Source of the DNA: CAYMZZ01 sp046297935
Lineage (GTDB): Bacteria; Bacteroidota; Bacteroidia; Chitinophagales; Chitinophagaceae
Direction of reading: 5' to 3'
DNA: 64,000 nt
Assembly (NCBI GenBank): GCA_046297935.1
Contig: JBKBHA010000006.1
Span: forward strand, 124,001-188,000
Part shown: in pieces, positions 1 through 8,443 of the stretch
How positions within the stretch are numbered: the stretch's first letter is position 1
How the letters are laid out: every line of letters starts with the position of its first letter
The notes under the pieces: generated by a model
Database searches by the model: none
Told to the model about the DNA's origin: nothing
The model's input: the letters and a program-made list of their open reading frames with translations, nothing else
Translations under genes and position numbers: made by a program

Positions 1-102
1 GGCGGCAGCAGTAGCGCTCTGATCGGCATTTCCGCATGCCTGCAAAAAACAAACTGCGAAAAGCAAACCAATAGCTGAAACCTGGAGAATACGTTTTTTC
101 AT
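1..102 (-). CDS. Lipoprotein, N-terminal fragment (cut by window edge)
   Basis: Only the first 34 residues are inside the window. They form a classic lipoprotein leader: a MKKR start, a hydrophobic stretch, and a lipobox L-Q-A-C near residues 21-24, followed by a short Gly/Asn/Asp and Ala/Ser/Thr-rich linker. This predicts export and lipid anchoring. The ATG at 102 reads leftward, and a TAnnTTTG-like box lies upstream at 127-134 on the same strand. No function can be given because the body of the protein is missing. Confidence 0.6.
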   Translation of the reverse strand, partial: MKKRILQVSAIGLLFAVCFLQACGNADQSATAAA

Positions 103-126
103 ATTACGTCGTTTAAAATGCGGTTG

Positions 127-134
127 CAAAGGTA
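127..134 (-). promoter_or_regulatory. Bacteroidetes -7-like box (TACCTTTG)
   Basis: On the minus strand this reads TACCTTTG, matching the Bacteroidetes -7 consensus TAnnTTTG, 25 bases before the start of the leftward lipoprotein. A clear -33 TTTG at the usual spacing is not seen, so the assignment is tentative. Confidence 0.35.
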
Positions 135-199
135 TTTTTGCTAACAATCTCATTTGTCAGAAAACTGTCATAGATAAATTATTGACCTAGATTTAAGTT

Positions 200-1189
200 A
201 TGAATCGAATATTCCCTGTGCTTGTTTCGGTCTTTTTAGTGTTCTCCTGCAATGAACAGCAAGATGCGGGGCCCTATGCGGGCATTTTGCAGGAAGAGCC
301 ATATAAAGTGCTGACCGATAGCATAGAGGAGGATCCGAAAGACGCAGAACTCTATTTTCGCCGCGCGGTGATGCTGAACAGCCGACAACAGGTGATGCCG
401 GCACTGGCTGATTTTCGAAAAGCGTGGACACTTGATCCTCAGGAAAAATATGCATTGGGAGTAGGAAATATCTGGCTCACCGCTCAACCCGACTCAGCAG
501 TTGCCTTTGTGGAGCGGGCGCTGAACGAGCTACCCAAAAGCCTTTTTCTAAAACTGCTGTTGGCGCGTGCTTACGAGGCCAATAAACAACCGGCAAAAGC
601 TGTCGAAATTTGCGATCAGATTGTGGCTGAAGACCCTCAACAGGTAAATGCACATATTCTTAAAGCGGAGCTGTTGCAAGGTATCAATCAGGACTCCCTG
701 GCCGTACCAGCCCTCGAGCAGGCTTTCGCTTTGCTTCCCGACAACCGTGCCCTGGCCGAAGAATTGGCCTATGCCTATGCCGAAACCAAAAATCCGAAGA
801 CAATTGCGTTGGTCGACTCGCTACTGGAGGCGGATACAGCAGGCGAATTTGCTTCTCCACTTTATATAAAAGGAAATTATTACGCTAATCGAAACATGAT
901 GGCCGAAGCAATACGATGGTACGATGAAACAATCCGCCGTGACCATCGCTATTTGAACGCCTACATTGAAAAAGGAAAACTCTATTTCAACAGTGGACAA
1001 ACTGAAAAGGCCCTTTCCAATTTTCAACTGGCCAACACCATAGCACCTGCTTTTGCCGATGCCTGGTTCTGGATTGCGAAATGCCAGGAAAAAATGGGGC
1101 AAAAAGCAGAAGCAAAACTGAATTATCAAAAGGCTGCATCGCTTGATCCCGAATTCACTGAAGCAAAGGAAGCTGCCGACAAACTTTAA
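200..1189 (+). CDS. TPR-repeat lipoprotein
   Basis: A 329-residue protein with a short leader and a lipobox-like V-F-S-C at about residues 14-17, so it is probably a lipid-anchored envelope protein. The rest is a run of tetratricopeptide-type helices: Ala/Leu-rich pairs with Pro at helix ends such as LDPQEKYA, EDPQQVNAH and LDPEFTEA recur about every 34 residues. TPR lipoproteins act as protein-protein scaffolds, and no catalytic motif is seen. It lies 67 bases before rpe in the same direction and may be cotranscribed. The partner is unknown. Confidence 0.75.
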   Translation: MNRIFPVLVSVFLVFSCNEQQDAGPYAGILQEEPYKVLTDSIEEDPKDAELYFRRAVMLNSRQQVMPALADFRKAWTLDPQEKYALGVGNIWLTAQPDSAVAFVERALNELPKSLFLKLLLARAYEANKQPAKAVEICDQIVAEDPQQVNAHILKAELLQGINQDSLAVPALEQAFALLPDNRALAEELAYAYAETKNPKTIALVDSLLEADTAGEFASPLYIKGNYYANRNMMAEAIRWYDETIRRDHRYLNAYIEKGKLYFNSGQTEKALSNFQLANTIAPAFADAWFWIAKCQEKMGQKAEAKLNYQKAASLDPEFTEAKEAADKL

Positions 1190-1256
1190 GCTCCCCGTTT
1201 TATTTTATATTGCAGCCAACTGTGTGCCCTGGCACATGGAGAAAATCTAATTCGTT

Positions 1257-1910
1257 ATGGCACTAATCGCTCCCTCATTTCTTTCGGCCAACTTTTTACA
1301 GCTCCAATCAGAATGTGACAATATGAATCAGAGTGAGGCTGACTGGTTCCACCTCGACGTGATGGATGGTCGTTTTGTGCCAAATATTTCCTTTGGACCT
1401 TTTATTGTAGATTTCATCCGCCGCGCTACGGAAAAACCGCTGGATGTGCACCTGATGATCGAAGAGCCCGGAAAATATGCTGAAGCGTTTCGTAATGCGG
1501 GCGCGGATCATCTTTCCGTTCATCTGGAAGCCTGCCCGCATTTGCACCGAAACATTCAACAAATAAAGGCCCTGGGCATGAAAGCGGGAGTAGCAATCAA
1601 CCCACACACTCCGGTAAATCAATTGCAGGATGTATTAGCCGATATTGACCTTGTTTGCATGATGAGTGTGAACCCGGGGTTTGGGGGACAGAAATTTATC
1701 CCGCATACGCTGGAAAAAATCAGGTTGTTGCGAAAAATGATTGACGAAAGAAAATTGTCAGTACTAATTGAAATTGACGGTGGAGTGACGCTTGAAAATG
1801 CAGAATCTATTGTGTTGGCAGGGGCCGACGTACTGGTTGCAGGCAATACGGTGTTCAATGCCCCCGATCCCAGGGCGGCCATTTCAAAACTGCGGGCATT
1901 AAATCGATAA
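1257..1910 (+). CDS. rpe: Ribulose-phosphate 3-epimerase
   Basis: Cytoplasmic TIM-barrel enzyme that interconverts D-ribulose 5-phosphate and D-xylulose 5-phosphate in the pentose phosphate pathway. At 217 residues it has the usual family length. Visible signatures are APSFLSANF at the N-terminus, HLDVMDGRFVPN with the metal-binding His and catalytic Asp, the glycine-rich MSVNPGFGGQKF, and EIDGGV near the C-terminus with the second catalytic Asp. All expected active-site residues are present. It sits between a TPR lipoprotein and a small lipoprotein with no obvious pathway partner. Confidence 0.95.
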   Translation: MALIAPSFLSANFLQLQSECDNMNQSEADWFHLDVMDGRFVPNISFGPFIVDFIRRATEKPLDVHLMIEEPGKYAEAFRNAGADHLSVHLEACPHLHRNIQQIKALGMKAGVAINPHTPVNQLQDVLADIDLVCMMSVNPGFGGQKFIPHTLEKIRLLRKMIDERKLSVLIEIDGGVTLENAESIVLAGADVLVAGNTVFNAPDPRAAISKLRALNR

Positions 1911-1974
1911 TCTTCCCACTCCTGGCAACGATGGCGCGGGAAAGGTTGTCAATACCTGCATCAATTACTGCCCA

Positions 1975-2433
1975 ATGAGAAATCTGGTCGTTATTCTTTT
2001 GTTGTTCCTTTGCAGTTTTCAGTGCCAGCGCGACTGTTTGTCGGGCACACTTCAATACAACTGGGTTGGCTTCACGCCGCAGGAAATAGATACGCTGGTG
2101 ATCCGCCAATTTGAACCCGGTCAATTGGGAACTACCCCGATCGACAGTGTCTTTGCGGGTGTAAACGATTTTTATTTTTCCAATCAGACGAGCGATACAT
2201 TGATGTTCGCAGGCGCGATCGAATTTCTGGATCTTCAGCCAGGGTTTGATTACGAGCTTTGGGTGCCAGGCACCGGGCAAACTTTTCAAATAACAGATAT
2301 TCGCCAGGATCAGGAAACTGCCGCGATGGGTTGCAATAACAAGACACAGTGCCTGACCCGCATCACGTCTGCCAAACTGAACGGTGCTGAAGTGCCAGTG
2401 TATAACTGGAACAGCATTTACATTGAACGCTAG
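1975..2433 (+). CDS. Small secreted or lipid-anchored hypothetical protein
   Basis: 152 residues with a hydrophobic leader (about residues 2-15) followed by a Cys-rich turn C-S-F-Q-C-Q-R-D-C, so export is likely and one of these cysteines may be the lipidation site, although the lipobox is not canonical. The mature part is short and beta-rich, with a possible Cys pair near the C-terminus (MGCNNKTQC). I do not recognise a family. The TonB-dependent receptor start lies 70 bases downstream on the same strand, so the two may form an outer-membrane uptake pair, which is inference from position only. Confidence 0.6.
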   Translation: MRNLVVILLLFLCSFQCQRDCLSGTLQYNWVGFTPQEIDTLVIRQFEPGQLGTTPIDSVFAGVNDFYFSNQTSDTLMFAGAIEFLDLQPGFDYELWVPGTGQTFQITDIRQDQETAAMGCNNKTQCLTRITSAKLNGAEVPVYNWNSIYIER

Positions 2434-2503
2434 ACCTTCATTCGGCCAACACTGTAAAATCCCGAATTGTTTGTGTATTTTGTTGGCAAATCCATCAACC
2501 GTG

Positions 2504-4987
2504 ATGAAGCTGCCTTCTTTGTTCCTGATACTCTGCCTTTCTTTGCTTTCGATGGTAGCTTTTGCCCAAAAAAACACAGCGACTGTTTCCGGCATCGTGG
2601 TCGATGAGAATGAAGAGCCTCTTTCGGGCGTTTCCGTCACCATCCTGGGCCGGCAGAATGGCGTTAGCACAAATAGTGAAGGGAAATTCGAATTGAAAGC
2701 GATACCCGGTCGCGCTTTTGCCGTCGTTTTTTCCTATACAGGATTTCGAAGCGAACAGAAGAATTTCCTCCTGAGTGACGGTGAATCGGAAACGGTACGC
2801 ATACGTTTGATCCGCGGCGAGCAAACGCTGCAGGAAGTGATTGTACGTGACCAACGCGACCGTCGGGAGGCTGGTCTGATCCGGCCCAACCCCAAAACGG
2901 TATTGAATCTTCCTTCCGTCACTACAGGTGTGGAAAGTTTGATCAAAGTATTTGTCGGATCCAACAACGAGCTTACTTCGCAATATTCTGTACGGGGCGG
3001 CAGCTACGACGAGAACCTGATTTATGTAAATGATTTCGAAGTATTCCGTCCCTATCTCATCCGAAATGGACAACAGGAAGGTTTGAGCTTTATCAACTCC
3101 GAGCTGGTTCGAAATATCAACTTTTACAACGGCGGCTTCCCTGCCCGATACGGCGATAAATTGAGCAGCGTGCTCGATATTCAATACCGTCAGCCACGCA
3201 AATTTGGCGGCAGCGCTTATGTGGGTGTACTCGAACAGGGGCTGCAACTGGAAGGAGCTTCCAACAATCAAAAATGGGGTTTCCTCATTGGTGCGCGAAA
3301 CCGCAGCAACCGCAACCTGTTGAGTCGTCAGGAAACGGAAGGCAATTATATCCCAGCCTCTTCCGATCTGCAGGGTCTGCTTCACTATCAGATGAGTAAA
3401 CGATGGAGAGCCGAACTGTTCACGAATTTTTCTCAATCCCGATTCTCCCTTCAGCCAGCCTTCAGCCAACTTACTTCCTCCGTTTTTTCTCCCTATTTCA
3501 CTTCCAACCTCGGACTCGATATATATTTTTCCGGCCAGGAAAAGGATCAGTACAAAACCCAGATGATTGGACTTTCATTTCTGAACCAGATCAGGAAAGA
3601 TCTCCGAATCAAATGGATGATCAGTCGATTCGAAAACAGGGAAGAAGAAAACATAGATATACAGGGAGCCTATCTGTTCGGCGATCGCGAGTTCGACCAG
3701 TCCGAGCCTGAGTTCGGTCTGATCACCAATCCACTCGGAGCGGGCGTTTTTCACCAATATGCACGAAATAATCTCCGTATTCGAAACTGGAATCTCAGCC
3801 AGCGTGGATATCTCGATCGGGCGCTCCACCATATTCAATGGGGCATTTCATACGACAGAACAGAAATTCGCGACCGACTGCACGAATGGGAATTTCAGGA
3901 TTCGGCTGGATACAATATTCCTTTTCAGCCCGACATACTGGCTTTAAGCAAAGTAATTCGGTCGACCGCCAATATTGACGTTGATAAGTTCTCCGCCTTT
4001 TTGCAGGATAATTGGCGTGTCGGTGATAGTGCCCGCTCTGTAACGTTGTCGACCGGAGTTCGGATTCACTACAATACGTTGAATAAGCAACTGCTGGTAT
4101 CACCACGACTCGGCGCAAGCTGGCAACCCAACTGGCGTAGAGATATCATCTTCCGCGCGGCAGTCGGCGCGTATCATCAGCCCAGCTTCTATCGCGAGAT
4201 CCGGCGCTACGACGGTTCGATCAATGAAGATATCAAAGCGCAACAAAGTCTGCAGGCCGTAGCGGGCTTCGACTACAGCTTTACGGGCTTTGGGCGCCCT
4301 ATGCGCTGGACACTTGAAGCCTATTACAAACACATGTGGGACGTTGTTCCCTACGATATCGACAATGTTCGGCTTCGTTATTTCGGTGAAAACAATGCGA
4401 AAGCCTACGCCATGGGCCTGGAAATGCGCCTGCATGGTGAATTAGTAAAAGACGCAGAAAGCTGGATCAGCCTGGGATTCATGAATACAAGGGAAAATAT
4501 TAAAGGCGATACCTACAAAGAGTATACGCTCGATGAATTCAACAATCCAATTGATAGCGTAACTCTCGAAAAAGGATGGGTGCGTCGACCGACCGACCGA
4601 CGAATTACGTTTGGTATGTTTTTCCAGGATTATCTGGCTACCAACAAAAACCTGAAGATGTATCTGAATTTATTGTACGGAAGCAACCTTCCTTACAACA
4701 TCCCCAATAATGTAAAGTATCGGAACGGTCTCGAAATACCCTCTTATATTCGGGTAGATATTGGCTTTAGCGCCCTCTTGCTCGACAGTGATCGTAGTCG
4801 CCGCCGCAGCCATAGCCCCTTTTTGGGTTTCGACAACATTTGGGCCAGCCTCGAAGTATTCAACCTGATCGACCGCGACAATACCATCTCGTATTTATTG
4901 ATCAAGGATTTTTCGAACACAACCTATACCATGCCGCAGCGGTTGACACCAAGGTTGCTTAATTTTAAGATAGTTGCGAGATGGTGA
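2504..4987 (+). CDS. TonB-dependent receptor with carboxypeptidase-regulatory-like domain
   Basis: 827 residues from the ATG at 2504, which gives a proper signal peptide (MKLPSLFLILCLSLLSMVAFAQ); the open frame extends 40 codons further upstream but that part looks non-coding. Domains in order: signal peptide, carboxypeptidase-regulatory-like beta-sandwich (about 25-110, VSGIVVDENEEPLSGVSV), TonB plug (about 125-230, with SVRGGSYDENLIYVND and NGGFPARYGDKLSSV), then a long beta-barrel ending in an aromatic terminus (KIVARW). It should import a large ligand across the outer membrane using TonB energy. No SusD partner is adjacent, so the substrate cannot be inferred. Confidence 0.9.
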   Translation: MKLPSLFLILCLSLLSMVAFAQKNTATVSGIVVDENEEPLSGVSVTILGRQNGVSTNSEGKFELKAIPGRAFAVVFSYTGFRSEQKNFLLSDGESETVRIRLIRGEQTLQEVIVRDQRDRREAGLIRPNPKTVLNLPSVTTGVESLIKVFVGSNNELTSQYSVRGGSYDENLIYVNDFEVFRPYLIRNGQQEGLSFINSELVRNINFYNGGFPARYGDKLSSVLDIQYRQPRKFGGSAYVGVLEQGLQLEGASNNQKWGFLIGARNRSNRNLLSRQETEGNYIPASSDLQGLLHYQMSKRWRAELFTNFSQSRFSLQPAFSQLTSSVFSPYFTSNLGLDIYFSGQEKDQYKTQMIGLSFLNQIRKDLRIKWMISRFENREEENIDIQGAYLFGDREFDQSEPEFGLITNPLGAGVFHQYARNNLRIRNWNLSQRGYLDRALHHIQWGISYDRTEIRDRLHEWEFQDSAGYNIPFQPDILALSKVIRSTANIDVDKFSAFLQDNWRVGDSARSVTLSTGVRIHYNTLNKQLLVSPRLGASWQPNWRRDIIFRAAVGAYHQPSFYREIRRYDGSINEDIKAQQSLQAVAGFDYSFTGFGRPMRWTLEAYYKHMWDVVPYDIDNVRLRYFGENNAKAYAMGLEMRLHGELVKDAESWISLGFMNTRENIKGDTYKEYTLDEFNNPIDSVTLEKGWVRRPTDRRITFGMFFQDYLATNKNLKMYLNLLYGSNLPYNIPNNVKYRNGLEIPSYIRVDIGFSALLLDSDRSRRRSHSPFLGFDNIWASLEVFNLIDRDNTISYLLIKDFSNTTYTMPQRLTPRLLNFKIVARW

Positions 4988-5110
4988 GAGGTGAGAGGTG
5001 AAAGGTGAGAGGTGAGAGGTGAGAGGCTTGTCTGCCGGAGCGGAGCGAAGGCAGATGAAAGGTGAAACGTGAAACGTGAAACGGGAAACGTGAAACGTGA
5101 GAGGTGAGAA
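4985..5110. repeat. GTGAGAGG / GTGAAACG tandem repeat array, left arm
   Basis: Directly at the receptor stop codon begins an array of 7-8 base units (gtgagag, gtgaaag, gtgaaac, gggaaac) interrupted at 5025-5053 by a GC-rich segment beginning GGCTTGTCTGCCGGAG. The reverse complement of the same two components appears at 5318-5430. There is no coding capacity and no spacer structure. Confidence 0.8.
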
Positions 5111-5317
5111 AGTTTTCTCTAATTAGCGGAGCGAAGGCAGATGAAACGTTTGACACCAGGACAAGCTTCGTCTTCGATGTAATCAGCGTCATCTTCGAAT
5201 TAATCTGGATAATCTGCGGGAACTGAACTGTGGCTGTTGTTATCCCTTTCTTGGCAAGCAGCACTAGAACAAATAATAAAACCAAATCAACTTGCCACTC
5301 ACCACTCAACACTCATT

Positions 5318-5430
5318 TGCCTTCGCTTCGCTCCGCTCCGGCAGACAAGCCCAGCTCACCTCTCCCGTGTCACGTTTCCCGTTTCCCGTTTCACGTTTCA
5401 CCTCTCACCTTTCACCTCTCACCTCTCCCC
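5318..5430. repeat. Inverted copy of the repeat array, right arm
   Basis: The segment 5318-5351 is the reverse complement of 5025-5053 except for an extra 5-base GCGAA duplication. It is followed by TTTCACG/TTTCCCG/CACCTCT units, the reverse complement of the left array. The pair could fold into a large cruciform, or represents two copies of one mobile repeat in opposite orientation, separated by about 200 bases without any gene (5111-5317). Confidence 0.8.
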
Positions 5431-5488
5431 ACTCCCCATTTCCACACTTGTGAATAACATTTACTAGGTCAAGATCATACAGAAGACT

Positions 5489-5496
5489 TATATTTG
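5489..5496 (+). promoter_or_regulatory. Bacteroidetes -7-like box (TATATTTG) before phoH leader
   Basis: TATATTTG fits TAnnTTTG exactly. Transcription from it would begin at about 5502-5505, just where the structured leader described next begins. A -33 TTTG at the ideal distance is absent. Confidence 0.45.
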
Positions 5497-5502
5497 GATA
5501 GA

Positions 5503-5580
5503 GAGGGTAGAGCTTCTGTACCATTTCAGAAGACGTAAACGGAACCCGGCTGCTACCCTCGGCCGGTTTGTGTAAGCTTC
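5503..5580 (+). ncRNA. Structured leader RNA or small RNA upstream of phoH
   Basis: Read on the plus strand, GAGGGTAG (5503-5510) can pair with CTACCCTC (5553-5560), enclosing a hairpin CTTCTG (5513-5518)/CAGAAG (5527-5532). A second hairpin, CCGGC (5546-5550)/GCCGG (5562-5566), would place CTACCCTC in its loop, so it competes with the first long-range pairing. The block begins where a transcript from the TATATTTG box would start and ends 14 bases before the PhoH start codon. It matches no RNA family I can name. It could be a cis-regulatory leader or an independent small RNA. Confidence 0.4.
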
Positions 5581-5594
5581 AAAATTAATCCGCA

Positions 5595-6593
5595 TTGACT
5601 GAAACGATTATCAACCTCGAAACGGTAAACCCAATCGAATTTTTCGGCGTCAATAACGGCAAACTCGACATTCTCAAAAAGAAATTTCCTCTTCTAAAAA
5701 TTCTTTCGCGCGGCACACAAATAAAACTGAGCGGCTCTCCAGAACAAATTGAGAGCGCGCGTGAAAAAATTGAACTGATCGTGTCTTACCTCGAACGTAA
5801 CGGACACATGAGTGAAAATTATTTTGAGCAGGTATTGGGCGGCGATGACGCAGAAACAGTTGACCACTTTGTAGAACGGCACCCGAATGAAGTGCTGGTG
5901 TTTGGTCCAAACGGCAAGTCGGTTCGCGCACGCACGGCCAACCAGAAAAAACTGGTTGAGGTTGCCGAAAAAAATGATATTGTGTTTGCGATAGGTCCCG
6001 CCGGTACAGGTAAAACCTACACGGCGGTGGCATTAGCTGTTCGTGCTCTCAAGAACAAGCAGGTAAAAAAAATCATCCTTACCAGACCAGCAGTTGAGGC
6101 TGGTGAAAGTCTGGGCTTCCTGCCGGGCGATCTGAAAGAAAAGATCGACCCCTACTTACGCCCGCTTTACGACGCCCTGGACGATATGATACCTGCCGAC
6201 AAGCTTGGCTATTATATGACCACGCGAACAATCGAAATCGCTCCGCTGGCCTATATGCGCGGCCGAACGCTCGACAATGCCTTCATCATTCTTGATGAAG
6301 CACAAAACTCGACCGATTTGCAACTAAAAATGTTCCTGACCCGAATTGGTGCCAACGCAAAAGCGATCATTACGGGCGATATGACTCAAGTCGATTTGCC
6401 TCGGAATCAAAAAAGCGGTCTGGCTACTGCCGTACGAATACTTCGCAATATCGATGGCATCGCCCACATTGAGCTTGACGAAGAAGATGTGGTAAGGCAC
6501 CGCCTGGTGAAGCATATTCTGCGCGCGTATACCCGGGAACACGAGAAGGAAAATCCGGAGCCGGTACCCGGCAGAGAGCGACCGAAATCATAG
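5595..6593 (+). CDS. PhoH family ATPase/helicase-like protein
   Basis: 332 residues from a TTG start at 5595; no ATG is available before the conserved N-terminal region. An N-terminal KH-like segment (about 25-75, SRGTQIKLSGSPEQIESA) precedes the PhoH ATPase domain. Walker A is GPAGTGKT at about residues 133-140 and Walker B is IILDEAQNS at about 233-241. The family is found in almost all bacteria and includes RNA-binding NTPases linked to RNA handling under stress; the biochemical role of this member is not defined. A small lipoprotein gene follows 28 bases downstream. Confidence 0.92.
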   Translation: MTETIINLETVNPIEFFGVNNGKLDILKKKFPLLKILSRGTQIKLSGSPEQIESAREKIELIVSYLERNGHMSENYFEQVLGGDDAETVDHFVERHPNEVLVFGPNGKSVRARTANQKKLVEVAEKNDIVFAIGPAGTGKTYTAVALAVRALKNKQVKKIILTRPAVEAGESLGFLPGDLKEKIDPYLRPLYDALDDMIPADKLGYYMTTRTIEIAPLAYMRGRTLDNAFIILDEAQNSTDLQLKMFLTRIGANAKAIITGDMTQVDLPRNQKSGLATAVRILRNIDGIAHIELDEEDVVRHRLVKHILRAYTREHEKENPEPVPGRERPKS

Positions 6594-6621
6594 TGATGTA
6601 AAGATTCATTAATTTGCAGGA

Positions 6622-7044
6622 ATGAAACCGTTAAGCCTTCTTTCATTCCTGCTTTTTTTTGCCCTTTCCTGCGGTCAAAATGACCAGGGAGACAAACAGT
6701 CTTCTGAAAACGATATCGACGCTGCGCGCAATTTTATAAGAGCTGCACTGAATAGCGACTACGATCTGGCGCGCAACTATATGCTACAGGATTCGCTGAA
6801 CAATGAAGATCTGAACACGGTTGTGCGGCAAAACCAGCATCTGTCGGCCGAAGAAAAAAAGCTGTATCGCGAAGCCAGCATCCTGATTCATGGCCGGCGT
6901 TCGGAGAATGATTCCACCAGCATTATTGTTTATTCCAATAGCTACAAAAACAGGAAAGATTCATTGAAGATCGTCAGGGTCAACGGCGACTGGCTGGTCG
7001 ACTTTAAATATATTTTCCCTCATAAAACAGACAGCCTTCCCTGA
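6622..7044 (+). CDS. Small lipoprotein, DUF4878-like
   Basis: 140 residues with a leader ending in a lipobox A-L-S-C at about residues 14-17, hence a lipid-anchored envelope protein. The mature part (AARNFIRAALNSDYDLAR ... VNGDWLVDFKY) has the layout of the NTF2-like DUF4878 lipoproteins: a helical first half with a catalytic-like pocket but no known enzyme activity, then strands ending in a Gly-Asp-Trp motif. Its TGA stop overlaps the ATG of crcB by one base, so the two are translationally coupled. Confidence 0.7.
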   Translation: MKPLSLLSFLLFFALSCGQNDQGDKQSSENDIDAARNFIRAALNSDYDLARNYMLQDSLNNEDLNTVVRQNQHLSAEEKKLYREASILIHGRRSENDSTSIIVYSNSYKNRKDSLKIVRVNGDWLVDFKYIFPHKTDSLP

Positions 7045-7418
7045 TGCAGCTTGTATTGATGGCCGGATTGGGCGGGGCGCTGGGTAGCATGGCACGCTAT
7101 CTTTGCCACCGATGGATAATGCAACTATTTCCTGGCGCATTTCCCTGGGGAACATTCGCAGTAAATGTTGTTGGCTGCTTTCTGATCGGACTGTTTTTTG
7201 TGTGGTATGGTCGAGGCATTATTACACAGGAAAGCACGAGGCTGTTTTTGATGACAGGCATTTGTGGTGGGTTCACCACGTTTTCAGCCTTCACACTCGA
7301 AGGACTGGGTCTGTTACGCGATGAACGAATTGGAATATTCCTGCTGTACACCGGATCGTCGGTGCTGATAGGTCTGGCCGCCACCTGGCTTGGCTGGTGG
7401 ATTGGGCAGTTCAGATAG
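7044..7418 (+). CDS. crcB: Fluoride ion channel CrcB/FluC
   Basis: 124 residues with four predicted membrane helices, the usual size for this dual-topology channel that exports toxic fluoride. Diagnostic motifs are GGALGSMARY at the N-terminus, the pore segment GTFAVNVVGCFLIG (with the conserved Asn), and GICGGFTTFSAFTLE containing the Phe-box and central sodium-site Gly/Thr residues. Its start overlaps the stop of the preceding lipoprotein gene. A single copy is normal, because the protein forms a homodimer. Confidence 0.93.
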   Translation: MQLVLMAGLGGALGSMARYLCHRWIMQLFPGAFPWGTFAVNVVGCFLIGLFFVWYGRGIITQESTRLFLMTGICGGFTTFSAFTLEGLGLLRDERIGIFLLYTGSSVLIGLAATWLGWWIGQFR

Positions 7419-7455
7419 ACAACTTGTTTTTCAAATTCTTAAACGCATTCAACAA

Positions 7456-7998
7456 ATGCTTACTGTACATCATCCCTGGCATGGCGTTCATTTTGGCGAA
7501 GCCGCCCCTAAACGTGTCAATGCTTTAATTGAAATTCCTCAGGGGTCGAGAGCAAAATATGAAGTTGACAAAGAAACCGGCTTGCTGAAGCTGGACAGAG
7601 TTATCTACTCTTCGTTCCACTACCCGGTCAATTACGGATTTATCCCACAAACACTCGGACAGGATCATGACCCTCTCGACATCCTGGTTCTCTGCTCTCA
7701 GGCTATCCACCCGCTTTGCCTCCTGGAAGCCAATGTTATCGGCAACATGCAAATGATCGACAGCGGTCAGATGGATGACAAAATAATTGCAGTGGCGGCC
7801 AAAGACCCATCGGTGAACCACTATACAAGCATAGCCGATCTTCCGCAGCATTTTTTGCTTGAGCTTCGCAATTTCTTCGAACAGTATAAGGTGCTTGAAA
7901 ACAAAAAAGTAGCGATCGATAATTTTCAAGATAAAGACACCGCTTGTGAGGTTATCCAACAGGCCATCGATTTTTACAAGGAGACCTTCAAAAAATAA
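7456..7998 (+). CDS. ppa: Inorganic pyrophosphatase (family I)
   Basis: Cytoplasmic Mg-dependent hydrolase that splits pyrophosphate to phosphate and so drives biosynthetic reactions. The ATG at 7456 gives 180 residues, typical of the family; the frame is open upstream but overlaps crcB. Conserved features are EIPQGSRAKYEVD (substrate-binding Lys/Glu), the FHYPVNYGFIPQT strand, and the signature DHDPLDILV with three acidic metal ligands; the more usual first Gly of DGDPLD is His here. A further acidic pair appears at AKDPSVNHY. Confidence 0.94.
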   Translation: MLTVHHPWHGVHFGEAAPKRVNALIEIPQGSRAKYEVDKETGLLKLDRVIYSSFHYPVNYGFIPQTLGQDHDPLDILVLCSQAIHPLCLLEANVIGNMQMIDSGQMDDKIIAVAAKDPSVNHYTSIADLPQHFLLELRNFFEQYKVLENKKVAIDNFQDKDTACEVIQQAIDFYKETFKK

Positions 7999-8025
7999 GT
8001 ATTGAAACAACCACAAACCAACTCA

Positions 8026-8442
8026 ATGACGGCAACTATTGTCATTACGCTGCTGATTATCGGATTGGCCGCCGGTACCCTATCGGGCCTGGTAGGTGTT
8101 GGTGGCGGCATTATCCTGGTGCCGGCATTGGTTTTTTTCTTCAGTTATACCCAACACCAGGCGCAAGGCACTTCGTTGGGCGTACTAACCTTTCCCGTAG
8201 TTATACTGGGCTTCCTGCATTATTACCAGACTTCCCGGCACGGTGCCGCTCCCATCGACCTTCGTGTGATTGGCCTGCTGGCAGTGAGCTTTTTTGCAGG
8301 CAGTTATATTGGAAGCCGTATGGCTATGCGAATAGATGAAGAAATGTTAAAAAAACTCTTTGCGATCGTTTTGTTATTTTCTGCCGTTAAATTGCTGGGG
8401 TGGGACCAGGCAGTGACGAAATGGATCAAAAACCTTTTCTAA
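8026..8442 (+). CDS. TauE/SafE (TSUP) family permease, short form
   Basis: 138 residues from the ATG at 8026 (a TTG at 8002 is a less likely alternative). Four hydrophobic helices and the signature SGLVGVGGGIILVPAL with GTSLGVLTF mark the TSUP family, whose members move sulfite, sulfoacetate or other small organic anions. Full-length members have eight helices in two repeats; this one is a single repeat, so it probably works as a homodimer. The start lies 27 bases after ppa and the stop abuts the next gene. The substrate cannot be told. Confidence 0.8.
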   Translation: MTATIVITLLIIGLAAGTLSGLVGVGGGIILVPALVFFFSYTQHQAQGTSLGVLTFPVVILGFLHYYQTSRHGAAPIDLRVIGLLAVSFFAGSYIGSRMAMRIDEEMLKKLFAIVLLFSAVKLLGWDQAVTKWIKNLF

Positions 8443-8443
8443 T

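Noticed and set aside
4985..5430. CRISPR array
   Set aside because: Units are 7-8 bases, degenerate and without spacers of uniform length; no cas genes are nearby.
5230..5467. Open frames of 75-76 residues in the repeat region
   Set aside because: They are translations of the TTTCACG repeat units (His/Ser/Phe/Pro-rich low complexity) and lack any start context.
5461..5594. Signal recognition particle RNA on the minus strand
   Set aside because: The minus strand has a GGGTAGCAGCC segment that resembles the 3' half of the conserved SRP loop, but the 5' half (TCAGG) and the usual GGAA-type tetraloop are missing and the spacing is about seven bases short.
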